Positions 30,974 through 41,839 of a stretch of 64,000 nucleotides of DNA are shown in pieces (positions within the stretch are counted from its first letter, which is position 1; each line of letters opens with the position of its first letter). A program made the position numbers and the translations under genes. Origin of the DNA: Gerris lacustris (lineage: Eukaryota; Arthropoda; Insecta; Hemiptera; Gerridae); contig OX578286.1 in the NCBI GenBank assembly GCA_951217055.1, positions 37,232,345-37,296,344 of the forward strand, in the 5' to 3' direction. Under the pieces are notes generated by a model, which saw only the letters and a program-made list of their open reading frames with translations, had not been told where the DNA came from and did not search any database.

Positions 30974-33900
30974 ATGTCAGAAGACGAGGAATTTAAGTGT
31001 TTCGATGAAACTGCTGCCTTTATCTACAGCTGTGCTTCTTCAACTCTCTCTCCAGGTGATAATTGAAACTATTATTACGATTAATTTACTATAGACTACC
31101 CTTACTGTAATATTTATGTTCAATATTGCATGGGATGTATTAATTGGCTGGAGTGAAGAAAAACTGGGGGGAGACAAGTGTATCCACTTATAGAATAGAT
31201 AAAGTATTATATTGATCTATTATCAAGTAATGAAAGCAGTCGATAGTGAAGTGACATGATATCAGAAGGGGCACCATATTCTACAGTTTAGCCCCACTAG
31301 ACTTCAACCCGTTCTAGATCTAGGTTTCTATAGACCAGTCCCTTTCCATACCAGGCATAGAACACAAAAAGACAGACACTACCAAATCAGCGCACTAACT
31401 AAGATAGACCAGTTTCAGCTTAATAACATAATTTAAATTAACCATTATGCTGGTTTGATTTGTGATAGTAAAATTGAGATTCTATCGATAAAATGAATTA
31501 TCATGACAGAAAGTATCTAATTCAGCGATCTACTGATCTTACAATAATGCAATTATTTATTTTACATTATTTTAAATTTGATCTTTTTTTGATTTTGCAT
31601 AGTGTTAAAGCTGATTGTGAGTTTTGTCTACACATATTGAGTTTGTTAGTATTAATATGTTGATTATTTATATTTATATTATTCAATGTATTTAAATTTA
31701 ATATCATTACACGATCTACTTCATCCAAGTTTACAGCTTGGCAACACAGCCAATGTAAATAAATAAAATAATAATAATTAATGATACTAAACTCTTATTA
31801 TTAGGGCTCGGATCAATAGCTCGATAAAATCTCCAGATATGCTCGAAAACCATATAGTCCAGGAGATAGCGTGCAAAAAAGTGTCTGACTAACATCAAGC
31901 TAGAATTTTGTATACAAGTCAATCTTTTAGCGCCTTTTAAGAATATATGGTCGGCTAAGTTCGTCTGCGGGACATAGCTCGGCAATAGGCGTTTGAAAAA
32001 AACAAACCGGTGGAGAGCGGCCATGTCTCACCAATTATGGTGGACAATGTGATTTTCATGATCCTGAGTACAGAATTAGTTAGTAGACCGAAAATCAAGT
32101 TGATGTCAGTTTGTCCGTTGACAGGTGACCACGTTGATTTTTAGTGATATTTGAATGATTAACCTATCAAGTGTGAAAATAAAATCGACTTGATTTTTGG
32201 TCTATTAACTAATTCTGTACTCAGGATCATGAAAATCACATTGTCCACCATAATTGGTGAGACATGGCCGCTCTCCACCGGTTTGTTTTTTTCAAACGCC
32301 TATTGCCAAGCTATGTCCCGCAGACGAACTTAGCCGACCACATATTCTTAAAAGGCGCTAAAAGATTGACTTGTATACAAAATTCTAGCTTGATGTTAGT
32401 CAGACACTTTTTTGCACGCTATCTCCTGGACTAATATGTTTTATGCTCGATAGATATGCTCGAAAAACCCATTATATGCTTGATAGATATGCTCGAAAAA
32501 ACCCATTATATGCTGTTAAATATGCAGAATATGTTTGAAAAACACTGTTTAAAACTATAGAGAAGACTGTGAAACGAAAAAATCTACAACTTATCTTTAT
32601 ATAGAAGCAATTTATATAGTTACAATTTAAAAGTTTATTTACAAATTGTTCAGTATTAGGCGAGTTAATGAAGTAGATTGGCATTGGTCTGTAAATGAAG
32701 ATTCTTTCTATATTTTCACTTTTAAGTGATTTTCTTAAATCGGCCAATAAAATCTTTCGATGTCAATTGACACGAGAGGTAAATTCAACTGATGCTGCAT
32801 CTTGTGCAGAGTAGTTTGGAAAATCGTCTGACATTGCAGACTCACCACGCTGCAGCTTCTCCAACTGGGAATTTTAGCCAGCTCGAACTGCAACTTTTTT
32901 CACGGTTTTTCCAGTCTCTCCAGGCCACAAGTTGCCTTTTTCGATGACTCCGTTTAATGTAGCGACCACTTCAAACAACTCAATCCCTCGAGATTCCAAC
33001 ATTAGGATGACCTCAGAAATGACGCTCATCTTAGTCTTATCATAGTCTTTGATGAACATCAAGCATGACATCAAGTCCTTAATTTCAAAAGCAGCCCTAG
33101 CTTTCATGGTGGTCAGGGCCCGAATGAGGGAGGGGACGAGAGAATTTGAATAAAAACAAACTATTTTGGCGAAAAACCACAAGAATATGCATTTATATGC
33201 TTTTCTGAAAACAGGAGTCATATGCTCAATAAATTTAAATTCTGTTGGTCCCAGAGAGGTGAAAATACCACCAAAAGGCTATTTCAAAAAATATGCAAAT
33301 ATGCTCAAATCCGAGCCCTACTTATTATGTTTTCGGTTTACATAAAGAATTATGTGAAGTAGATGGCAATAGATGGTTTGTAGAAATTGTACCTACTTAG
33401 CCTGTCAAGGACAGTGGGCGTACCATTACATTGACAACATCAGTATTGACTTAGCCTGTGAAGGACAGTGGGTGTACCATTGCATTGACAATATCAGTAT
33501 TGTCTTAGCCTGTCAAGGACAGTGGGTGTACCATTGCATTGACAATATCAGTATTGCTTTATCCTGTCAAGGGCAGTGGGTGTACCATTGCATTGACAAC
33601 ATCAGTATTGACTTAGCCTGTCAAGGACAGTGGGTGTACCATTGTATTGACTGTGTTCCTTCTATTATAATGATGTCTCAATGCTTTTATGAACTGCCTA
33701 GTTATCTCTAAAAATAATGCATAGAAAAATTGTGTTTTGTGTTGTTACAGGAGGTTTACAGTTGGAATCTGAGCCGAGTCTGAAGTTTATTAAAACCGAA
33801 GTTACTTCCACTGCTACGGAACAAGTAGAGGGACGTTCAATTAGCCCTCCAGGTAACTTTCTTTAGCCGTCTTAGTAGTTATTTCTTTGTAAAAATTGCA

Positions 33901-36900
33901 ATATCTTCCCCTTTTCATGATATCATTTATATCTCTGATATTATCCTTTAAAATATTCTTAACCAGTTTTCATTGGTATTAGTGACTGTCCACGTTTTTA
34001 TATTTATAAATATAAATGTCCTACTCTGATTATGTTTTAGGTTTATCCAAAGATAGCAAGGCATGGTTTATAAAAACTGAACCTGCTTCACCTGTCAGGG
34101 ATACAACAGAAATAGATCAGGATCCAGGTAACTATAAATTATTATACTCCTTCTTTAGTTTTTTCCAAATCCACCAGTTTCCTTGGTACCCTTAGCTCCA
34201 TCAAGCCTTTCAGCAACACTTTTCTGTCAACCCTGTCAAAGGCTTGACGAAAGTCCACAAACAATATATTATTATCTGGTTCATTGATCCAACATCATTG
34301 ACTTTCCATTTTTGGTTTATATCCATATTTTCTTTACCTGCACCTACAGGTAACACACTAACATATTCTCTGAGGCTCGTAACCTAAAGCTTGTTAGATA
34401 TATTCTTTTTTACCTGTAGATTAATAAATATATCCCAAGTATTTACTAGGCTTTAACTTTGAAACGAGCTTATTGCAATAAAGTACTGAATATTAAGGAA
34501 TTTATTAATTATGGTGAACGTCATAGTTGAAGATAAGTAATGTGGGATAGAGTGGAGGTACTTAATGCAACACCTTCCTTGATAAACCTATATGAATCTT
34601 AACCACACCCAGTAGCTTTTGAACTATTATTATAAATGTATCTCTTCACTACAATAGTTATTTATGCACCTAGGGAGTAAAGTAAGCCATAATTCCCTGA
34701 GCAAAAAAGTTGGTTCTTGAGGCGAAACCGAAAGAACCATGGTCCCTAAATCCCGAGGCAAAGCTGAGGGAGTAAGAGTTATTTAGATGCAGGTTATAAA
34801 CAAGGTCAAAAAAGCAGTGTCTCCAACCTGATTTCAACAACTTCATTACATTAGCCATTAATTTTCTACTATTTATAAAATAATTAAGTTGGCAAACATT
34901 TCTTTTTTGCCCTACTTTTACTTTTTCTCACTACTTATGAGTTCAGGGAAGAAGAGACTTAGTTTAGTCCCTCTAAACTAATCCAAAATCATAACATTTT
35001 CTCCCTACTGGAGATAAAAAAACAAAAACTTCTGCTTGTATCAGGTTGAATACATGCCTTTTTTAATTGTACTTCAGACGATGTATATGAAGTTTTAGTA
35101 TAATCGTTAAGTTCGAACGTTAGATATGAGTAAAAAAGTTGTTTTCTCTATTTTAAACTTTTAGGTCCGCTTTAATAGTTTCAGCAATCTTTAACACTTC
35201 ATGATATCGGTGTTGGTTTTACTAAAAAAAAAAAAAAAATTAAAAAGTTGTTTGTCTCATTGAATAAATGATTTTTTAACATCCTCAAATTCAAATTTTA
35301 CCTTTGAAGCTTACGTTTACGTGAGTGTTTAGATGGATAACGCTGTCCAACAAACTTAGCCTGAGTATTAGTAAAAGGAACATGTGCTCCAAATTTTAAC
35401 CAAACCAGTTTAATTTTTACTTACAGACATGTAAACATTACTGACAGACAGACAAGATGCATATTTTGTTGAATGTAAGAAGCTGCTTCAATAAATATAT
35501 ATATATCTTATATTATGTTGTATCTTATGTTATATTATAGGTGTTCTCAAAGATGGCAAGGTATGGTTTGTAAAAACTGAACCTGCTTCACCTCAAACAA
35601 CAGAAGTAGACCAGGATCCAGGTAATTCCAATACTGTATTATGTGTGTTTGGCCTTTTATTAAAAAATGCTCTTATTAATTGCCTTGTTATCAGTATAAA
35701 TAGTCATCAGAATACTTGTGTTTGGTGTTGTTACAATAGGTTCACAGATAGAACATGAGTTGAGTCTGACGAAGTTTATTAAAACTGAAGTAACTTCCCC
35801 TGCCAGGGATTCTCAAAATGAAGGGGACCATGAGGAGGAATGTCCACCAGGTAACCATCTAACATCAATTTCTATGGCTACGCATCTTGCAACCCTAATG
35901 CTTAGACCTCTTTATGGTTGACTTTTTATACTTAGTGTGTATTATTTCCTGTTATATTGCTAAATGTTAGAAAACACAAAAAATGGGCCCTTACTATAAT
36001 TCAGTATTTGTTTAGAAACCACCACCAAAAACATAATCTGGACAAAAGGGAATGTTCAGTTTAGACAAATTTAAAGCTGTAGTCCGTTCTGTTCAGTATT
36101 ATAATTTTCTACGAACACTTGTTGGAAAAGCAACTTTACTGCATACTGGTTGTGCTTGTGACTATTTTGAAACTTGAGTTACAAATCAGTTGACCCATGT
36201 GCGGAAACCTAAGTTGACTTAATGCAAACTTAGAAATGATGTATTTTTTCCATGATTATTAAAGTACAAGGTCTAACCAAGGTGGTACACTGAGACTGGA
36301 GAAATCCAGATTAAAGATTTAGATTTAGATGTAATTCGTCCATTGAGTTTTCTCTTGAAAACATTAGGATACGTCAATGAGATATAATTTAACTATTACC
36401 ATTAAGGAACTCCCTAATATTATAGTACACATTTTCTAACAATAATTTTTTTACATTTTTCTTGAAATCCAAAAAAGATAATCCTCTTGTGTCTATGGTT
36501 AACTTATTGTACATTTTCACTCCCAATACAAATTGACCTACTCCAGACTTTGCTAACCTATGCTGCGGTATTGTTAGTTTGTCTTTACTTTTTGTGTTAT
36601 AGTTATGTTTGCCACTATTTACATTATAAGTATTTACATGTAGTTTTATGTACAATAAAGTGTTGTATATGTACAAATTTACAATGGTCATAATTTTTTC
36701 CTTTTTAAAAATTCCCCTAGCAGATTTTCTTCTTTTTGCTCCGGTCATTATTCTTATAGCTTTTTTCTGAAGTATTAGCAGGTCCTGTATATAAAGACCT
36801 AGGAGATAAGAATAAGAGTTTATACTCTTTTTACAATTAGTATTAACTTTTGACACTCAGTTTGGCCAACCAATACGAGGAAAAAAAAATAAGGCCACTA

Positions 36901-39900
36901 TGTCTGTGGGAGGGGCGGAGCCAGTGACATTTCTATTTGCCTGGTTGGCTTGTCTTTCTTGACTTCAAAATCCGGTACTCTCATTGGCTACACTCCACAT
37001 TTTTTAGATTTTCCCGCGCTGTCAAAAGTGAATACTAATTGTAAAAAGAGTATAATATGGAACATACATAAAACACTTTCTAATCTCAAATGTTATACAG
37101 GTCTATTCAAATTCATGTTTTTTTAAAAAATTATATCATAATATTATATTTGTTCTCAATTCATTGCATTTTAATATAATAGTCCAGGAGATAGTGTACA
37201 AAAAAGTGTCTTGATCTACATCAAGCTAGAATTTTTTGTATAAGTAAATGTTTTGGTGCCTTTTAAGAATATGTGGTCGGCTACATTCATATGTGGAACA
37301 TATCTTGGCAATAGGCATTTGAAAAAGACTAACTGGTGGAGAGCGGCCATGTCCTGCCCTTTTTTGGTGGACAATGTGATTTTCATGATCTTGAGTACGA
37401 AATTAGTTAGTAGACCAAAAATCAAGTTGATTATAGTTTGTCACTTTATTGGTTAGTTAGTCAAATATTACTCCAAATCAAAGAGGCCTCTTATTATTGA
37501 CGGACTACCATCAACTTAATTTTTGATCTACTGACTAATTTAGTTCTCAGGATCATGAAAATCTCATTGATCACCAAAAAAGGGTAGGACATTCCCGCTC
37601 TCTACCGATTTGTTATTTTCAAATGCCTATAGCCGAGCTATGTCCCGCAGACGAACTTAGCCAACCACATATTCTTAAAAGGCACCAAAACATTTACTTA
37701 TACACAAAATTCTAGCTTGATGTTAGTCAGACACTTTTTTGCACGCTACCTCCTGGACTATATCATTTGAAATGTGAATATGGTTGATGGATCTAAAGGG
37801 TACGGCCACAGTGCACGCGGGTTCCGAATCAGGTTCAGGCTCCGAAAACAGGCTTGTGATATGTCAGCTTGAGGAAAGCAGCTGATGGCCACAGTGGAGG
37901 CAGGTAGAAATACGCGCTGACATAATGTAACGTAAACAAAACAAAAACAAGGAGTTGTCATATGAAGTTATAGCGTGTTTTTTTATGGCCACAGAGTTAA
38001 TTTAAAATTAAAATATAGAAGAATTGCTTTTTATGAAATTATTACTAAGTTAAGGGAATGGGGAATACTACCAGACTTATTTGAGCAGTTAACAAATTGT
38101 AGAGAACATGAAACGTTTCTTCCTACATATAGAATGGAAGTGGAGGCATTCTACTATTTTATTTTTATTACTATGATAAGCGTTTCTTTCTTTATTATAT
38201 TAACATTAAAAAAATGAATCGGAACAAAGAAAATCAAACAAGAATCAAAAGACGAGAACGAGAACTAACACAAGAAGTAAGTATTTGTATATAACCAAGA
38301 AAAAGGTTTCATAAACAACTACAAATGCCAAAAAATAAATAGTAGTTTGTAGTTACAGTACAGTCCGTGGGCGCTGATAGCAGCCGAAATCTGAAACAAG
38401 AATGACCTAAAAATTCCGGTAAAGCCTCTGACTCCGAACGCTGCGGGCGCAACCATTTGGCTGCTTCCACTATGGCGACCCTGCTGCAATACCACTGTTT
38501 ATTTCTCGCACTTGTTTTCTGAGTCTGAACCTGATTCGGAACCAGCGTGCACTGTGGCCGTACCCTTAGGTGTGAAAATTAAAACATTAATCCATATCGA
38601 TTAAGAGACGTTTTGACCTGTAATAATAAATCTTCATCATCAGTCTTTATTTCTAAAATGACAAAATAATCAGTTACATTGCCATCAACCATATTTGCTT
38701 TTCAATTACAAAGGTGCTGACGTCAACGTATTCTATAACATTTGACAGAATTTGTGTTGATTTTAGGTCCGGCTAATAATCAGACAACAAGAAGAGACCA
38801 GAGTTTGCAGAGCTCTCTCTGTCCACATACTGCACAACTACAGTCTGATCTGCAGATCCATGTCCACTCTGTAGATAAGAAATCATATGGTACTCTGAGT
38901 CCTCAATGTGATAATAATACTGGCAACAAGGTTACACTGAAATTAAATATTAACTCAGTTCCCAATCAAATTAGGGTATTTCAATGTGCTCATTGTGAAT
39001 ATAAAAGCGGTCGGATGGCTAGTCTAAAAAGGCATATTAATAATGTACATAATAAAATAAGGCCATTTAAGTGCCCTCTCTGCAAATACAAAACCAACTG
39101 CAAGAGTAATTTGAAAACACATGTTGATTCTTTTCATAGTAATATAAGGGCGTTTGAGTGCCTTCAGTGCGACTACAAAGCCAAAAAACGGTCTAATCTA
39201 AAGGATCATATAAATGCTATGCATAGGGAAATAAGGGCATTTCAGTGCCACCACTGTGAATACAAAGCAAAAAGAAAGGGTCATCTAAAAGACCACATTG
39301 ATTCTGTACATAAGGAAGAAAGGGCATTTCAGTGCCCTCAATGTGAGTATAAAGCAAAAAGAAAGGTTAATCTAAAAGATCATATTGATGGTGTACATAA
39401 GGATATATGGGCATTTCAGTGCCCTCTCTGCAAATACAAAACCAACAGCAAGAGTAATTTGAAAACACATGTCGATTCTTTTCATAGTAATATAAGGGCG
39501 TTTGAGTGCCTTCAATGCGACTACAAAGCCAAAAAACTGTCTAATCTTAAAGATCATATAATTGCAATACACAGGGAAATAAGGGCATTTCAGTGCCCTC
39601 ACTGTGAATACAAAGCAAAAAGAAAGTGTCATCTAAAAGATCATGTTGATATTGTGCATAAGGAAATAAGGGCATTTCAGTGCCCTCACTGCAAATACAA
39701 AGCGAAAAAAAAAAGTAATCTAAAAAGTCATATAAATACTATGCATAAGGAAATAAGGGCAATTCAGTGTCCTTACTGTCAATACAAAGCAAACATAAGG
39801 GATAATCTAAACCGGCATATAAATAATGTACATATTGCAATAAGGCCATTTCCATGCTCTCAGTGCAATCATAAAGCCAACTGCAAGAATACTTTGAAAA

Positions 39901-40133
39901 GACATATTGACTCAGTTCATAATAATATAAGGGCATTTCAGTGCCCTCAGTGTACATACAAAGCAAAAACAAAGTATCGTATAAAAGATCATATTGATGC
40001 TGTACATAAGGATGTAAGGGCATTTAAGTGCCCTCACTGTGAGTACAAAGCAAAAAGAAAGGGCCATCTAAAAGAACATGTCGATTCTGTACATAAGGAT
40101 ATAAGGGCATTTCAGTGCCCTCGCTCCAAATAA
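30974..40133 (+). CDS. C2H2 zinc-finger protein ZNF-B with four SUMO-motif exons
   Basis: Six exons join to 1830 nt (609 aa): 30974-31055, 33751-33852, 34041-34127, 35541-35621, 35740-35850, 38767-40133; all junctions are phase 1 within a Gly codon. The N-terminus MSEDEEFKCFDET is acidic. Exons 2-5 each carry one Psi-K-x-E SUMO consensus: IKTE (K42), IKTE (K73), VKTE (K102), IKTE (K132), spaced about 30 residues. From about residue 228 there are 13 C2H2 fingers (C-x2-C-x12-H-x4-H), then a truncated one ending CPRSK. Fingers 2-4 and 6-8 are a block duplication. AATAAA at 40211. Exon 4 is orthologous to ZNF-A exon 3; exon 3 has no partner in ZNF-A. Probable nuclear DNA-binding regulator, function unknown. 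Confidence 0.88.
31857..32431. mobile_element. foldback element, family F, copy 2 (nested in hAT)
   Basis: 575 bp between TA dinucleotides. The two arms are about 245 bp each and nearly perfect inverted repeats, from GTCCAGGAGATAGCGTGCAA inward to AATCAAGTTGATG/CGACTTGATTTTTGG, leaving a loop of under 100 bp. No coding capacity. Confidence 0.92.
32440..33221 (-). pseudogene. broken coding relic inside the hAT element (hAT dimerisation / CGGBP1-like look)
   Basis: The minus strand is open at 33221-32874 with MSVISEVILMLESRGIELFE and KGNLWPGETGKTVKKV. After a stop it goes on with SAMSDDFPNYSAQDAASVEF, then after another stop HRKILLADLRKSLKSENIER. The pattern (LE..G..L.E....N..EK, then D.R.SLK.EN) recalls the C-terminal part of hAT-derived proteins such as CGGBP1-like genes. 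At least two in-frame stops; not a functional gene. Family assignment is inference from pattern only. Confidence 0.45.
33397..33654. repeat. 54-bp minisatellite in ZNF-B intron 1, about 5 copies
   Basis: Unit: TTAGCCTGTCAAGGACAGTG, GGTGTACCATTGCATTGACA, ACATCAGTATTGAC. ZNF-A has the same stretch once (about 21866-21910, CGCCTGTCAAGGATGCAATG), so it expanded in ZNF-B only. Length divisible by 3 gives an accidental 112-codon ORF. Confidence 0.9.
34165..34270 (-). pseudogene. LINE reverse-transcriptase fragment in ZNF-B intron 3
   Basis: Same RT block as 23136-23250, reading VDFRQAFDRVDRKVLLKGLM-like on the minus strand, with the same flanks on its right (CCTGCACCTACAGGTAACAC). The shared edges show one insertion before the ZNF duplication. 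Confidence 0.82.
36389..36815 (-). pseudogene. LINE C-terminal fragment in ZNF-B intron 5
   Basis: About 140 residues are open on the minus strand. LLILQKKAIRIMTGAKRRKS is the motif that follows the RT domain in jockey/CR1-type non-LTR elements (LQKxAIRII), and a basic, aromatic C-terminus of the usual length follows. The 5' part is cut off next to the MITE at 36823-37052. Confidence 0.75.
36823..37052. mobile_element. TA-flanked MITE, family T, copy 1
   Basis: 230 bp with 33-bp terminal inverted repeats starting TACTCTTTTTACAATTAGTA, one mismatch between the ends, flanked by TA on both sides (36821-36822, 37053-37054). The interior shares CACTCAG.TTGGCCAACC and GCCACTA.GTCTGTG with 42765-43245. 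Confidence 0.85.
37182..37758. mobile_element. foldback element, family F, copy 3
   Basis: 577 bp, TA at both sides (37180-37181, 37759-37760), inverted arms like copy 2. The right arm ends GCACGCTACCTCCTGGAC. In ZNF-B intron 5. Confidence 0.9.
37796..38567. mobile_element. inverted-repeat element with AGGGTACGGCCACAGTGCAC ends (ISL2EU/Harbinger-like look)
   Basis: About 772 bp. The ends are inverted repeats over some 55 bp, from AAGGGTACGGCCACAGTGCA through GGTTCCGAATCAGGTTCAG. Such GGCCACAGTGCACGC ends are seen in PIF/Harbinger-ISL2EU elements. An 80-codon ORF (37975-38217) inside is open but I do not recognise it. Target duplication unclear. Confidence 0.65.
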
Positions 40134-41839
40134 AACATATTAACTTAATTCATGATAATTTATCAAAGTTATCATTATTTAAAACCAATATAAAAAATAT
40201 TATATTAATTAATAAATTTATTAATTAACAAATTAATTTGCTGATGACTCACACATCCAAAATGCATAAATATAAAGGATTTATATATATATAAAAAAAA
40301 TATTTCGGGTTTTTTCAAAGGACCAACTTTGTGGTATATGTCTTCGCTTGTGAAAACCCGCTGGATTTTTTTTTTTTTTTTTTAATTAATAAATAATAAT
40401 AAACATAAAACAGGCTAGTATTATTCTACTGTGCTCATCATTCATACATGACATACATATGTACATTCATACATATTTATTATGTAGAAGTTAAATATTT
40501 AATGCAATTTTATTTTTGTAAAATATGTATGTAGATTAATTTGTATATTTAAATCAAAATTTATTTATTTTATTAAATTTATTTATTTATTTAAATCAAA
40601 TCATAATCATTATTAACAACGGGAGGCAGACAGTGAAAAATAGACTCCAGCGCCGGAACTTGAACCACAGGCCTCTATATTTCCAGTATAGTGCTCTACC
40701 AACAAAATTAAAAATGAAATTTTTAATTTTAATAAATAAAATATTTTGGTTTATTTATTTATCACCATTATCTTCTTTCCTCAGTTTGTGTCATAAAAAA
40801 GTAACGTGTACGCAACATATTGGTGCTTAACAAACTATAAGAGGCATCCTAATGCACCTTTTTTTGGTTTGTTACCCACCTACATTGATATCCATAAAAT
40901 ATTGAAAAGTAGAATAGGTAACAAAGTTAATAACTATTAAGACAAAGGGACATATTTAATCCAATGTACTTTAGGACAAAGGAATGTCACACTTTTGTAT
41001 ATATAATTTGAAAATATAAAAGGTGGGTAAAAGAGTGCCAAAATAGTACATTAAGGGTCAACAATAGTGCAGAAAGTAGCATTTTGCATCCGAGTGTGGA
41101 GTTTGCACCCGAGCGAGGGTAGTAAAACCACACGAGCAATGCAAAATGCAGTTTTCGCATGAGTTGCGTACCGTACTTTATCTACGATTGTTGGATTTTA
41201 ATAATAAATACAGAAACAAACTTCCTGTATTTGGTTAATATTTTTCTCTTTTGATAAAGATGACATTAATTTATTAGTTGTATTTTGTATATTTCAGGAG
41301 GCATATCATTCTCCTTATTTTGGTCATGATCACTAAAATCACTCATTGTTTTTCACTAAAAACTCTATATAAACAGTTACTTTAATTAAACAAACAGCAA
41401 ATTAGTTTTGCTAAATGTAAACAAACTCGCTAATCGTGCGTTAAGGTGAAGAATTCCTCTTTTTTTCCTCACTAGGGCGGAAAAAAAGATAAATTATGAA
41501 ACGCGCATGAGCAATGAATTCAAGTACGTAAAGAATCACTTTCTATGCATCTAAACAGAGATATTATGTTTATATTTCATCCTTGAAATTCTCAAATACT
41601 AAGCTTAAAAACACCTTCAAAGAAGGGAATCTAAAACATGACTTATCTGCATGAATCACAGTAAGTTAAAAAAAAAAAAGTAAACATAATATAGTAAAAC
41701 CTTTTTATTTTTTTTTTTTATCTCTTTACAATGTAAAAGTCAAAGGGGGAAAAAAATAACAATTAAATAAACAAAAAAATAAATTTAAATTAAAAACATA
41801 ATAAGAAAGTATAGAGAAGAGTTAAAAGTTGAAATGGTT
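40134..41839. other. intergenic region between ZNF-B and MED10
   Basis: Contains the likely ZNF-B polyadenylation signal, a tRNA-like relic (40620-40695), the 3' flank shared with ZNF-A (40715-40800), a family M fragment near 40938-41005 (TATTAAGACAAAGGGAC) and a region with inverted ATGCAAAATGC words (41080-41150). No gene seen. Confidence 0.5.
40620..40695 (-). repeat. tRNA-like / SINE head relic
   Basis: The minus strand reads TTGGTAGAGCACTATACTGG, then GTGGTTCAAGTTCCGG, i.e. A-box-like and B-box-like words at tRNA spacing. A CTATA/TATAG stem could be the anticodon arm. No matching acceptor stem, so not a tRNA gene. Confidence 0.45.

Larger units (their letters stand above)
31802..33320. 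mobile_element. degenerate hAT transposon in ZNF-B intron 1
   Basis: 1519 bp with ends TAGGGCTCGGAT and ATCCGAGCCCTA and a perfect 8-bp target duplication CTTATTAT (31794-31801, 33321-33328). The interior repeats ATATGCTCGAAAA near the left end, contains a nested foldback element (31857-32431) and a broken minus-strand coding relic (32440-33221). Confidence 0.88.

Noticed and set aside
33373..33711. 112-codon ORF with repeated CQGQWVYHCIDN
   Set aside because: 54-bp minisatellite in ZNF-B intron 1; corresponding ZNF-A DNA is single copy and not open.
37975..38217. 80-codon ORF inside the GGCCACAGTGCAC-ended element as a host gene
   Set aside because: It lies between transposon terminal repeats and matches no family I recognise; at best a fragment of an element-encoded protein.
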